Positions 6,114 to 14,805 of a DNA stretch of 18,425 bases are shown here, piece by piece. The stretch comes from Lachnoclostridium sp. UBA903 (GTDB taxonomy: Bacteria; Bacillota; Clostridia; Lachnospirales; Lachnospiraceae). The notes under the pieces were generated by a model. It saw only the letters and a program-made list of their open reading frames with translations. It was not told where the DNA came from and did no database searches. Position 1 is the first letter of the stretch. Each line of letters opens with the position of its first letter. The position numbers and the translations under genes were made by a program. The stretch covers positions 57,759 through 76,183 of the forward strand of contig DBEP01000102.1 in the NCBI GenBank assembly GCA_002294045.1, read 5' to 3'.

Positions 6114-7973
6114 TTAATCCAGTTCAAATTGTCCTGTGTAAAGTTTATAGTAAAGACCCTTTTGTGTCAATAATTCTTCGTGATCGCCACGCTCAATTAT
6201 TTTTCCCTTTTCCAAAACTAAAATTGCCTTGGAGTTGCGGACGGTGGAAAGCCGGTGAGCAATCACAAATACCGTACGGTTTTCCATTAAAGTGTCCATG
6301 CCCTTTTCGATTAATCTCTCCGTTCGGGTATCAACAGAACTTGTGGCTTCATCCATTACAAGTACGGGAGGTCGGGAAATGGCCGCCCTTGCAATGGCTA
6401 AAAGCTGTCTCTGCCCCTGGGATAAATTAGCTCCGTCACTTTCCAAAATAGTGTCATAACCATTTGGCAGCCTTTTAATAAAGGAGTGGGCATTGGCCAG
6501 TTTGGCAGCTTTCACAATATCTTCCCCGCTTGCCTGAAGCCTTCCGTAACGTATATTATCGGCTATGGTTCCGGTAAACAAATGGGTATCCTGGATGATA
6601 AGGGAAATGGAGCGCCTTAAGTCCGCTTTTTTAATATCTCTGATATCAATTCCGTCATAGGTGATCCGACCTTCCGTTATTTCATAAAAACGGTTAATCA
6701 GATTGATAATCGTAGTTTTCCCCGCACCGGTGGAACCTACAAAGGCAATTTTCTGACCGGGTTTTGCATACAGGTTGATACCGTTTAAGATAGTATGTTC
6801 TTTCTTGTATCCGAATACAACATCATGGAACCGTACATCTCCTCTTAAGGGCACATAGGTAAAGCCGTCCCTGCCCTTTGGTATTTTCCAGGCAAAATCT
6901 CCCGTATAGACGTCGCTTTCAGATAGGGTGCCGTCGGCCTCTTTCTGGACTTTACTCAAAGTGATTTCACCTTCGTCAATTTCATGCTCCTCCTCCATCA
7001 TGGCAAATATCTTCTCCGCACTGGCCAGAGCCACCATTAAGAAATTAATCTGTATGGTAAACTGGTTCATGGGCATTGCACTTTGTCTGACATAAACCAG
7101 ATAAGAAGTCAGAGTACCGATATCCGTCAGGCCTGCCAGGGCAAATAAACCCCCGATACAGGCAGAAAGTGCATAATTAATATAGGATAAGGATACAATG
7201 GTGGGAATGGTCATTGCCGTATAGGTAGTAGCTTTAGTGGATGCTGCTCTTAAATTTTCATTCAGCTCGCAGAACTTTTTAAAGTCCTGTGCCTCATGGT
7301 TAAAGATTTTCTCCACCTTCTGTCCTGCAACCATTTCCTCAACATAACCATTAATAGCCCCCAGATTCTTTTGCTGGACTGTGAAGTACTTTTTACTCAA
7401 TTTCCCGTTATGCCGGATGTACAAAAGCATAATAGCCAGAAATACAATTACGATAATAGATAACTGCCAGCTTAAAACAAGCAGCATGAGGATTGTTCCG
7501 ACAGCGGTTATAAAGCTTTGAATCAACATGGTAAAACTATTATTCAGGGCTTCCGATATGGTGTCCACATCATTCGTAAAATGACTCATCAGCTCACCGT
7601 GGGTATGGGTATCAAAATAGTTTAACGGGAGTTTCTCCGTATGTTCAAACAAATCGCTTCTGATTTCCGATACTACCTTTTGTGAAGTACGAACCATGAT
7701 TTTATTATAGAAAAAACATGCTATAACCCCAGCTGCGTATATAATACCCATAATTATAATAATTTTTATCAGTCCCGGTACATCTCCGGGAATTATGTAA
7801 TTGTTTACTACCGCTTTTAAAAGATAAGTGCCTATAATACCGGAAGCAGCATTTATGCATACAAATACCGTAATAAGAAATAAGGATATTTTATGACACC
7901 CTAAATAGCGCAGTAATTGAAGCAAGGTCTTTTTCGCATTTTTCGGTTTTGCATGGGATGTATTTTTTGCCAT
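6114..7973 (-). CDS. Heterodimeric ABC exporter subunit with intact catalytic site
   Basis: A 619-residue half-transporter: an N-terminal six-helix membrane domain (about 28-325) and a C-terminal nucleotide-binding domain (about 380-615). Visible motifs are Walker A GSTGAGKTT (K419), signature LSQGQ (S518, second position Gln in place of Gly), Walker B VLVMDEATS with catalytic E542, and H-loop H573 in IAHRLS. Intact Walker B and H-loop with a modified signature is the pattern of the catalytically competent partner in LmrCD/BmrCD/TM287-288-type heterodimers. The ATG overlaps the stop of the partner gene by one base (TAATG), and its GGAGG lies inside the partner's last codons. The likely role is export of drugs, lipids or peptides; substrate unknown. 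Confidence 0.92.
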   Translation of the reverse strand: MAKNTSHAKPKNAKKTLLQLLRYLGCHKISLFLITVFVCINAASGIIGTYLLKAVVNNYIIPGDVPGLIKIIIIMGIIYAAGVIACFFYNKIMVRTSQKVVSEIRSDLFEHTEKLPLNYFDTHTHGELMSHFTNDVDTISEALNNSFTMLIQSFITAVGTILMLLVLSWQLSIIVIVFLAIMLLYIRHNGKLSKKYFTVQQKNLGAINGYVEEMVAGQKVEKIFNHEAQDFKKFCELNENLRAASTKATTYTAMTIPTIVSLSYINYALSACIGGLFALAGLTDIGTLTSYLVYVRQSAMPMNQFTIQINFLMVALASAEKIFAMMEEEHEIDEGEITLSKVQKEADGTLSESDVYTGDFAWKIPKGRDGFTYVPLRGDVRFHDVVFGYKKEHTILNGINLYAKPGQKIAFVGSTGAGKTTIINLINRFYEITEGRITYDGIDIRDIKKADLRRSISLIIQDTHLFTGTIADNIRYGRLQASGEDIVKAAKLANAHSFIKRLPNGYDTILESDGANLSQGQRQLLAIARAAISRPPVLVMDEATSSVDTRTERLIEKGMDTLMENRTVFVIAHRLSTVRNSKAILVLEKGKIIERGDHEELLTQKGLYYKLYTGQFELD

Positions 7974-9733
7974 TATAAATTTCCTCCTTGCTGCTGGGAA
8001 TAATAGATATCCTGGTAGATTTCATTATCTTTCAGCAGGGTCTTATGGGTACCTGCGGCATTTATTTTCCCGTCATCCAGAATCAATATCCGGTCCGCAT
8101 CCAGAATGGAGGTAATCCGCTGGGCGACAATGATTTTTGTCATGCCAGGCAGTCCCTTTGCCAGCCCTTCTTTAATCTTTGCTTCCGTTGCCGTATCCAC
8201 GGCGCTGGTGGAATCATCAAGGATTAATACTCTGGGTGCTTTCAGGATAGCTCTTGCAATACACAGGCGCTGCTTCTGGCCGCCGGATACGTTAACTCCC
8301 CCCTGTCCAAGTTCCGTATCATATCCCTTATCCAGCCGGTCAATAAATTCATTAACACATGCAATACGGCACGCCCGTTCAATTTCCTCCATAGTGGCAT
8401 CTTCTTTGCCCCATAAAAGATTTTCCTTTACCGTACCGGAAAAAAGTGTGTTCTTTTGAAGCACCATAGCAATGGAATCCCTTAAATGCTTCTGGGTAAA
8501 TTCATAAATCGGGCGTCCGTCAATGAAAATATTTCCGGAGGTTGCCTCATAAAGCCTGGGAATCAACTGAACCAGAGTGCTTTTGGCGGAACCGGTGGGT
8601 CCCATAATACCAATTGTCTGCCCGGATTGGATATCAAAGGTAATATCGGATAATACATACTCTTTGGCAGTTTCCTTGTATTTAAAGAATACATGTTCAA
8701 AGGAGATGCTGCCGCTTTTTATTTCAATCTCTTTAGCCAGGCCATAACAAATGGCCTTATCATCGGTTACGGCCCGGTCGTCGGTTATGTCCGGTTCCTC
8801 TTCCAGTACTTCCGTGATCCGCTTCCAGGAGGTTAGGGAACGTGTGAATAACAGGAATACATTGGAAAACATCATAAGGGAATTTAATACCTGCAGGACA
8901 TAGCTTAAAAAACTGGTAAGGCTTCCTACCTTCATATTTCCAATTGCCACAAGGTGTCCGCCGAATATAAGAATGCTTAAAATCGTACCGTACATAACGA
9001 ATTGGAAGGCCGGCATGTTCAGCACCGCCAGGGAAAATGCTCTTTCCGAAGTATTTTTCAGGTTCTGGTTTACTTCTTCAAATTTGGCTATTTCATAGTC
9101 TTCTCTGACATAGGCCTTAACCACCCGGATTGCTGCCAGGTTCTCCTGAATAATACAGTTTACATAGTCAATTGCACTCTGCATTTTTGTATACAGCGGA
9201 CGGACTTTTTTTACAATGAAAAATAAAACAATTCCAAGAACCGGCGCCGCAATCAAAAAAACCACTGCAAGAGTTCCATTGAGCCGAAAGGACAAAAAAA
9301 TTGCAATAAACAGCATCACCGGTGCGCGGAACCCCGGTCTCATACCGTTTGTAATGGAATTCTGAATGGTTGTAACATCACTGGTAAGTCTGGTGACAAG
9401 GGATGGGGTGGTGAATTTATCCGTATTGGAAAAAGAATAAGTCTGCATTTTCTGAAACTCTGCCGCCCGGATAGCCGCTCCTATTCCATTGCCGCAGGCC
9501 GCGGTAAACCTGGCACATAAGTTTCCCAGCAATAATGAGATGACCGCACAGACTGCCATCTGAAAGCCTTTCAGCAGAATATAGGATCTGTCCTGATTTA
9601 CGATACCCACATCAATGATATCAGCCATGATTATAGGAATTATCAATTCTAATACCGTCTCCGCTTCAATACAAATAATGGCTAAAAGCATTTCTTTTTT
9701 ATAGTCTTTTGTATAAGCTAAAAATTTCTTCAT
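7973..9733 (-). CDS. Heterodimeric ABC exporter subunit with degenerate catalytic site
   Basis: A 586-residue half-transporter: six membrane helices (about 15-310) and a nucleotide-binding domain (about 345-580). Walker A is GPTGSAKST (K384) and the signature is a normal VSGGQ (S483). The catalytic glutamate after Walker B is Asp (LILDDSTS, D507), and the H-loop histidine is Gln (IVAQRIT, Q538). Both key residues for hydrolysis are therefore replaced, while the partner has a changed signature. This is the expected complementary degeneracy of a heterodimer with one active ATP site. First gene of the operon; AGGAG lies 8 nt before the ATG and the promoter/operator is just upstream. Confidence 0.92.
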   Translation of the reverse strand: MKKFLAYTKDYKKEMLLAIICIEAETVLELIIPIIMADIIDVGIVNQDRSYILLKGFQMAVCAVISLLLGNLCARFTAACGNGIGAAIRAAEFQKMQTYSFSNTDKFTTPSLVTRLTSDVTTIQNSITNGMRPGFRAPVMLFIAIFLSFRLNGTLAVVFLIAAPVLGIVLFFIVKKVRPLYTKMQSAIDYVNCIIQENLAAIRVVKAYVREDYEIAKFEEVNQNLKNTSERAFSLAVLNMPAFQFVMYGTILSILIFGGHLVAIGNMKVGSLTSFLSYVLQVLNSLMMFSNVFLLFTRSLTSWKRITEVLEEEPDITDDRAVTDDKAICYGLAKEIEIKSGSISFEHVFFKYKETAKEYVLSDITFDIQSGQTIGIMGPTGSAKSTLVQLIPRLYEATSGNIFIDGRPIYEFTQKHLRDSIAMVLQKNTLFSGTVKENLLWGKEDATMEEIERACRIACVNEFIDRLDKGYDTELGQGGVNVSGGQKQRLCIARAILKAPRVLILDDSTSAVDTATEAKIKEGLAKGLPGMTKIIVAQRITSILDADRILILDDGKINAAGTHKTLLKDNEIYQDIYYSQQQGGNL

Positions 9734-9750
9734 ATTGAATTCTCCTAATA

Positions 9751-9794
9751 GTTGCTGTTACAATTAATGTATATGCAATAATTGTAACAGCAAC
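9751..9794. promoter_or_regulatory. Perfect 16-bp inverted repeat, likely MarR operator
   Basis: GTTGCTGTTACAATTA (9751-9766) is repeated inverted as TAATTGTAACAGCAAC (9779-9794), with a 12-bp AT-rich spacer. It begins 1 bp downstream of the -10 box of the exporter operon, covers the expected transcription start and ends 17 bp before the start codon. A repressor bound here would block transcription. The MarR protein of the same operon is the obvious candidate. Confidence 0.7.
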
Positions 9795-9795
9795 C

Positions 9796-9824
9796 ATTAT
9801 AATCCTATAAATGCGGGAAGTCAA
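9796..9824 (-). promoter_or_regulatory. Promoter of the exporter-MarR operon
   Basis: On the minus strand TTGACT (9824-9819), a 17-bp spacer and TATAAT (9801-9796) make a near-consensus sigma-A promoter. Such a strong promoter needs a repressor to be off, in line with the adjacent palindrome. Confidence 0.8.
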
Positions 9825-9887
9825 TCCCATTTAAACTAATAAATATTGTTCTAACTAAAATAGCTGCTATTATATAAATAAGCTCTC

Positions 9888-9896
9888 TGGTATAAT
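9888..9896 (+). promoter_or_regulatory. Extended -10 promoter for the two-component genes
   Basis: TGGTATAAT is an extended -10 element (TGn then TATAAT at 9891-9896), about 95 bp upstream of the response-regulator start. No good -35 is visible, as is common for extended -10 promoters. A 9-bp direct repeat ATCAGCAGG occurs at 9902-9910 and 9953-9961 in the leader. Confidence 0.5.
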
Positions 9897-9992
9897 GAAC
9901 TATCAGCAGGTGAATATATCTATTATAAGAATTTATTTACTTGCAGGTTAAAATCAGCAGGAATTGGAGGAAAGCGAGGGTTAAACTGCTCG

Positions 9993-10694
9993 ATGAATAA
10001 ATTGAAAATATTATTAGTTGAAGATGAAGTTAGAATGGCAGAGGCACTATCGGAATTGCTGCGCCTTGAAGGCTATGAAGTGAATATATGTACAGATGGT
10101 ATTTCCGGTATGGAAGCAGTCTGCACCGGCGAGTATGATATCATTGTTCTTGATGTGATGCTACCGGGAGTATCCGGATATGAGATTGCCAGAAATGCCC
10201 GCTCATTGGATGAAAAGACATCTATATTGATGCTGACTGCAAAAAGCGAGGTAGATGATAAGGTCATTGGTCTTGACAGCGGTGCAGATGATTACTTAAC
10301 AAAACCTTTTGAGACAAAGGAACTTCTGGCAAGGCTGAGAGCGTTAGGCAGGCGGAACAAAAGTCTAATAACCGAAACTCTCTCCTTTGGAGATATTACA
10401 TTAAATACGAATACATTTCAGCTCTGCTGTACCGTAAACAGCCAGTCAGTCCGCCTGAGCAAAAAGGAATACCGCATCCTGGAGCTTTTCTTGGCTAACC
10501 GGCACCAGATTCTAACTCGGGAGCAGCTAGTTATGAAAATATGGGGCTATGACAGTGAGGCAGAATACAACAATGTGGAAGTCTATCTCTCCTTTGTACG
10601 AAAAAAACTGGCATTTATTGGTTCGGCAGTAGAAATCAAGGCCCTGCGAGGCATTGGTTATGAATTGAGGTATGGACATGTTCAGAAAATCTAA
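9993..10694 (+). CDS. OmpR/PhoB-family response regulator
   Basis: A 233-residue two-domain regulator. The receiver domain (about 3-118) has the acidic pocket E10-D11, phospho-acceptor D54 (IIVLDVMLPG), T82 (MLTAKS) and K104 (DYLTKPF). The winged-helix DNA-binding domain (about 128-229) shows LSKKEYRILELFLANR, LTREQLVMKIWGY, NNVEVYLSFVRKKL and IKALRGIGYEL. All phosphorylation residues are intact. The ribosome binding site is weak (GAGGG about 12 nt upstream), with no better in-frame start. The sensor kinase gene overlaps its 3' end. Targets may include the lipoprotein gene downstream. Confidence 0.93.
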   Translation: MNKLKILLVEDEVRMAEALSELLRLEGYEVNICTDGISGMEAVCTGEYDIIVLDVMLPGVSGYEIARNARSLDEKTSILMLTAKSEVDDKVIGLDSGADDYLTKPFETKELLARLRALGRRNKSLITETLSFGDITLNTNTFQLCCTVNSQSVRLSKKEYRILELFLANRHQILTREQLVMKIWGYDSEAEYNNVEVYLSFVRKKLAFIGSAVEIKALRGIGYELRYGHVQKI

Positions 10695-11928
10695 AATTAA
10701 AATTGTTGCGTTGATTATGCTTGTTTTAGCTGTCTTATTCACAGGAACTCTTTTTGTTATTTATTATACAAGCTATATGGAGGTTTATCATAAAAATATG
10801 GATATGCTCGGTGTATATGCAGAATTATACTGGCAGAACGGTAATCCGGAAGGTAAGCTTCAGGAACCACCTTTGCCCGATGCAGCAAAAAATATGCCCG
10901 ACGATCGCATTTACAACCTGTCAACTTTTTATTCCGTGGCATTTTCGGATAAAGGAGAGGTAATTAGCGTAGACAATAACACAGAAACCGTGGTGACTGA
11001 TGAATATTTGATTGATTTGTGCCGGTCGTTGGCCAATGATGGCAAAAATAATGGTGTCAGGGATACTTGGGTTTACTACATGGAACACAATCAAAATCGT
11101 ACCCTGGTCGTCTTAATGAACAATATGGTTATGAGCGACAACATATCCACTCTGTTTCAAAATACCGTTCTGTTCGGCGGTGCCGCTATCCTGCTGCTGT
11201 TACTGCCCTCCATCTATCTCGCCCACAACATCGTAAAACCTTTGGAAGAAAATTATCATAAACAGAAGCAGTTTATTTCCGATGCAAGCCATGAATTAAA
11301 GACCCCCATTGCAGTAATCGGTACAAATGCGGAAATGCTGGAGAGAGAATTCGGAGAAAGCAAATGGCTGGACAATATTCGATATGAAACCCGGCACATG
11401 GGCGAGCTGGTTCGTCTATTGCTAGAGCTTGCACGCGCAGAGAACACCATTCCCCAAATGACTCGTCTGAATTTCAGCCGTATCGTAACGGGTAGTGTCC
11501 TTCCTTTTGAGAGTATGGCATTTGAGAAGGAACAAACACTGCAGCTCTCGGTACAGGACGATGTTTATGTTTTGGGAAATGAGGAACAGCTTAGCAATCT
11601 TGTATCCATCCTGCTGGATAACGCATTGGAGTATTCTCCCAAACAGAAAACCATTTCTGTTTCTTTGGAATCAGAGCATCATATAGCAGCATTAACCGTT
11701 ATAAATGAAGGGGAGGCAATACCGGAGAGTCAGAGAAAAGCTCTATTTGACCGGTTCTACAGGGCTGATGCGGCCAGAAGCATAAATAACGGACACTATG
11801 GTTTAGGTCTTGCAATCGTAAATGCAATTATGTCTGCACACAATGGAAAAATAGCAGTTACCTGCAAGCAAAACCAAGTTATATTTACAGCATCCATTCC
11901 TGTGAGTTCACAAAAAGTTCAGAAATAA
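10678..11928 (+). CDS. Membrane sensor histidine kinase
   Basis: About 416 residues from the preferred start. TM1 lies near residues 7-29, then an extracytoplasmic sensor region of about 130 residues, then TM2 near 162-183. There is no clear HAMP; the dimerisation helix follows directly. H-box FISDASHELKTPIAVI carries the phosphorylated His (residue 205), the N-box is LLDNALEYSP, and the G-box region includes GLGLAIVNAIM. An ATG at 10672 is also in frame, but GAGG sits only 1 nt before it and 7 nt before the ATG at 10678, so the latter is chosen. It overlaps the response-regulator gene by 17 bp, giving a coupled pair. The sensor domain is not recognised, so the signal is unknown. Confidence 0.92.
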   Translation: MFRKSKIKIVALIMLVLAVLFTGTLFVIYYTSYMEVYHKNMDMLGVYAELYWQNGNPEGKLQEPPLPDAAKNMPDDRIYNLSTFYSVAFSDKGEVISVDNNTETVVTDEYLIDLCRSLANDGKNNGVRDTWVYYMEHNQNRTLVVLMNNMVMSDNISTLFQNTVLFGGAAILLLLLPSIYLAHNIVKPLEENYHKQKQFISDASHELKTPIAVIGTNAEMLEREFGESKWLDNIRYETRHMGELVRLLLELARAENTIPQMTRLNFSRIVTGSVLPFESMAFEKEQTLQLSVQDDVYVLGNEEQLSNLVSILLDNALEYSPKQKTISVSLESEHHIAALTVINEGEAIPESQRKALFDRFYRADAARSINNGHYGLGLAIVNAIMSAHNGKIAVTCKQNQVIFTASIPVSSQKVQK

Positions 11929-11938
11929 GATTCAGTTT

Positions 11939-11957
11939 TTCAATCTATGTTCAATCT
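11939..11957 (+). promoter_or_regulatory. Direct repeat with 11-bp period, candidate response-regulator site
   Basis: TTCAATCT occurs at 11939-11946 and 11950-11957, one helical turn apart, as is typical for tandem binding of OmpR/PhoB dimers. A TTGAAA (11984-11989) with a loosely placed TATCAT (12009-12014) could be the promoter it serves, upstream of the lipoprotein gene. Confidence 0.4.
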
Positions 11958-12044
11958 TTCTATGATAGCCTTTTTCCAAGATGTTGAAAAGCTTTTTATA
12001 AGCGGCTTTATCATACATCGTATATTTAAAAGGAGGATTATTAA

Positions 12045-14336
12045 ATGAAGAAATTGTTTTCTTTACTGCTTGTGCTGACACTCGTGCTGAGTCTGACAGC
12101 CTGTAGTGGAAATTCCAGTGAAAAATCCGAAAACACTTCAGACAGCATTTCCGACAGCGCGGCGGCGGATGATACTACCGAAACCACTGATTCCGATAAG
12201 GATTATATTGAACAGACACTGAACCTTTCCAACAATTCCGACCAGGAATGGACCTATGAAAAAGATTCGGATGCCTGGGTACTGTCAGTCGTATCTGCAG
12301 TTGCTTATCCTGAACTTCCGGATCAGCAGGGTGTATCCGTTAGCGTTCCAGGTGCGTACGTAACCGGAATTGATACCAATGGCGACAAGGAAGCAGATGT
12401 AAAAGCCGATACTTATGAGGATGCCGTTAAAGGCTCCCTGGTTATCAATTATGATGCGAAAATTACCAGTACGAACGGACAGGTATACACAGCTGCAACA
12501 GCACCGGTTATTCTGAACACAGGTGCAGCAGGTTACGGTTCTTCCAACAATTCGGCAGCTTCCATAACCTACGCAGCCGAGGGTTACATCAATGTTTCCT
12601 GCGGCAACCGCGGCAAGCAGGATACGGCTACGGATGAAGATGGCAATACCTACTATACCGGTGATGCGCCTTCTTGTCTCGTGGATCAGAAAAATGCAAC
12701 CCGTTTTGTAAAATATAATATTATACTGGGCAATCTGCCCGGCAGCGCAGATTACTTTGTATCTACCGGCGGGTCAGGCGGCGGTGCCCATGCCGCAATG
12801 TTTGCCGCAACATCTAACAATTCTGATTACTATGATTATGAAATCGAAGCCGGCGCTGTCGGCGTGTACAAGAATGCGGATGGAAGCTATTCCACCACCG
12901 TTACAGTTGATGGCAAAGACTATGATATCTCCGACGGAGCATGGGGCTGCATTGCATATAGTGCAATCACTTCTCTTTATGAGGCTGATATGGCTATGGC
13001 TTTTGAGTATTATATGGACACAACCTATGATTTTAATACACCATTCCAGACACAGCTTGCCGAGTATCTCTCCGCTGCCTATATGAACTATATGAATGAC
13101 CAGAATTTGTCTGTTGCCGAGTCAGCTGTGGGATTTGATCTAAACGGAGACGGGGATATGGATGATACTGTTGAACTGATAATCGAATATGACCTTGAGG
13201 CACATCCCGAAACAAATGGATACTATGGTACCTACCTTGATCTGTACCTGGCCGAGTTTACACAAAATCTTCAGTGGTATCTGGATAGTCTGGATTATGC
13301 ATCCGGTTGGACATGGTTCGATGAGAACGGTAATGCTCTCAGTGACGAAGCTGTTGCCGCTATGACCTCTGAAGATAAGGCGGCGGCCTTTATTGAGGGC
13401 AGTTATGACAAAGGAAGTTCCGCAGGTGGAATAGGCGGTCCCGGAGGCGGAATGGGCGGCTTCGGTAACGGTGAAATGTCCGGTCCTCCCAGTGGCAGTG
13501 CACCGGGAGCTGAAGGAACGGCCGGAGATTCCTCCAGCGGAAATACAGGCGATACCATGGGGCAAATGCCAGGCTCCGGCAATGGAGAACAGGCATCCGG
13601 CAACAGCAATGAACCTGTGGTGGGAACTCCTGACCAGGGTACTACCCAATCATCTGCCAGCAAAACCGATTCTTCCAATTATGAAACCTATGAGGATATG
13701 GTCGCTGCATATAAAGCAGATATAGAAGAAGTCTATGCCGGCGATAAATACGGCAATAACATTGTTTCCTTATACAATCCCCTGAACTACATTAATGCGG
13801 ATAGTACCGAAAATCCCGCATGGGCAAAGATTCTCATGGGTGCCGCAGAAGGTGATATCTCCATGTTTTCTTCTCTTAATCTGCAGATTGCATGGCTCAA
13901 TGCAGGCGTTGATGCCGTGATTGAATGGCAGTGGGACGGCGGACACGTTCCTTCCGAAATACTCGGTGATTCTTTTTCCTTATATATAGATCAGATGTAC
14001 GGCAAATATGTTGATGGCGCGGTAACAATCACAAAAGCCGAATCAACCAAACAGATTACAAACGGAACTGCTACCGAAGCCTCAGGAAAAGATATCAGCA
14101 GCTGGATTAATTATAGTGATACGTCAAATGTGTCCTTCCGTCTTGCAGATGTGGCAGCATACAGAACTGCCGGAGCCAGCAAGGCAATTCCCGGCTTCGA
14201 TGTAATCGACTATGGTCAGGAAGATTACGTTTTTGGAAATACGGAAGTCGATGCCCGTCATTGGAATGCCTTCCTGTTAGACATCTTTGAAACTTATGCT
14301 GATGTGCTCGAACCTCTGTTTAACAATAACAACTAA
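12045..14336 (+). CDS. Tannase-like (subtype B) alpha/beta-hydrolase lipoprotein
   Basis: A 763-residue surface lipoprotein. The signal peptide ends in lipobox LTAC (C20), then a Ser/Asp/Thr-rich linker to about residue 55. The serine hydrolase core has the elbow GGSGG (S244) and a CGNRGK element at 186-191. Near the C-terminus, GDIS (D604) and WDGGHVP (H634) are placed like the Asp and His of Lactobacillus plantarum tannase (Asp419 and His451, Ser163), with similar spacing. Between core halves, where tannases carry a lid domain, is a Gly/Ser/Pro-rich low-complexity stretch (about 455-545). AGGAGG lies 8 nt before the ATG. It probably splits galloyl or other phenolic esters outside the cell; the substrate is unproven and another esterase activity is possible. 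Confidence 0.72.
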   Translation: MKKLFSLLLVLTLVLSLTACSGNSSEKSENTSDSISDSAAADDTTETTDSDKDYIEQTLNLSNNSDQEWTYEKDSDAWVLSVVSAVAYPELPDQQGVSVSVPGAYVTGIDTNGDKEADVKADTYEDAVKGSLVINYDAKITSTNGQVYTAATAPVILNTGAAGYGSSNNSAASITYAAEGYINVSCGNRGKQDTATDEDGNTYYTGDAPSCLVDQKNATRFVKYNIILGNLPGSADYFVSTGGSGGGAHAAMFAATSNNSDYYDYEIEAGAVGVYKNADGSYSTTVTVDGKDYDISDGAWGCIAYSAITSLYEADMAMAFEYYMDTTYDFNTPFQTQLAEYLSAAYMNYMNDQNLSVAESAVGFDLNGDGDMDDTVELIIEYDLEAHPETNGYYGTYLDLYLAEFTQNLQWYLDSLDYASGWTWFDENGNALSDEAVAAMTSEDKAAAFIEGSYDKGSSAGGIGGPGGGMGGFGNGEMSGPPSGSAPGAEGTAGDSSSGNTGDTMGQMPGSGNGEQASGNSNEPVVGTPDQGTTQSSASKTDSSNYETYEDMVAAYKADIEEVYAGDKYGNNIVSLYNPLNYINADSTENPAWAKILMGAAEGDISMFSSLNLQIAWLNAGVDAVIEWQWDGGHVPSEILGDSFSLYIDQMYGKYVDGAVTITKAESTKQITNGTATEASGKDISSWINYSDTSNVSFRLADVAAYRTAGASKAIPGFDVIDYGQEDYVFGNTEVDARHWNAFLLDIFETYADVLEPLFNNNN

Positions 14337-14382
14337 ATTATAGCGTTACTCACATTTATTGTTACAACAATAAAAATGTACA

Positions 14383-14489
14383 AAAAAATGATTATCCGCC
14401 AAACTAAAATGGACCCTATAAAATGGACAATTAAAAAATAATCGTCCTTTTATAGGGTCCATTTTAAAGGTTTAGGATAATCATTTTTT
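14383..14489. repeat. 107-bp near-perfect inverted repeat, MITE-like or terminator
   Basis: Outer arms AAAAAATGATTATCC (14383-14397) and GGATAATCATTTTTT (14475-14489) are perfect. Inner arms share AAAATGGACCCTATAAAA (14406-14423) with its complement at about 14447-14464, and GGAC/GTCC closes a 15-nt AT-rich loop. The right end carries a T-run on the plus strand, so it could stop transcription of the lipoprotein gene, 47 bp upstream. The TGGACC...GGTCCA ends recall IS3-type element termini, but no transposase or clear target duplication is present. Confidence 0.7.
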
Positions 14490-14805
14490 CTACCTAAGGG
14501 CAAGCATAAGTTTTTAACTTATGTTTCCTGTTACCTATATTAGCAGTATATAGGTTTCTTGTAAAGTGCCATAACTGCTATTTGCATTTATATGTTTTTG
14601 TATTTTGAGTTCTTTCTCTGACTCTTTAAACCTATTCTTTATTACAGTATTCATCGTACAATCTCGGTATAATCCCTATTATCTATTACTTGTCCTTATA
14701 TCCACGACAGCCGGTCTTACGGTTACTTTTAATAATCCAAACTTTTTACTCTGATTCATATAATAATGTGAACACTCTGTTTATAGGATAAATTATTCTT
14801 ATTGC
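14490..14805. other. Intergenic region with two small hairpins
   Basis: About 315 bp between convergent genes. CATAAGTT/AACTTATG (14505-14523, 3-nt loop) and CCTATAT/ATATAGG (14534-14554) are the only structures found; the second is followed by a weak TTTCTT. No open frame with a ribosome binding site was seen. Confidence 0.5.

Noticed and set aside
6083..6127. Longer MarR start at 6127
   Set aside because: It overlaps the exporter gene and lacks a good ribosome binding site, while 6082 has AAAGGAG at the right distance and gives the usual family length.
5811..6430. Plus-strand frames opposite the MarR and ABC genes
   Set aside because: They are shadows of well-supported minus-strand genes.
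10073..11450. Minus-strand frames opposite the two-component genes
   Set aside because: Shadows; both plus-strand genes have all family motifs intact.
13140..13678. Long minus-strand frames opposite the lipoprotein gene
   Set aside because: They are mirror images of the Gly-rich, GC-rich coding stretch of the plus-strand gene and have no ribosome binding sites.
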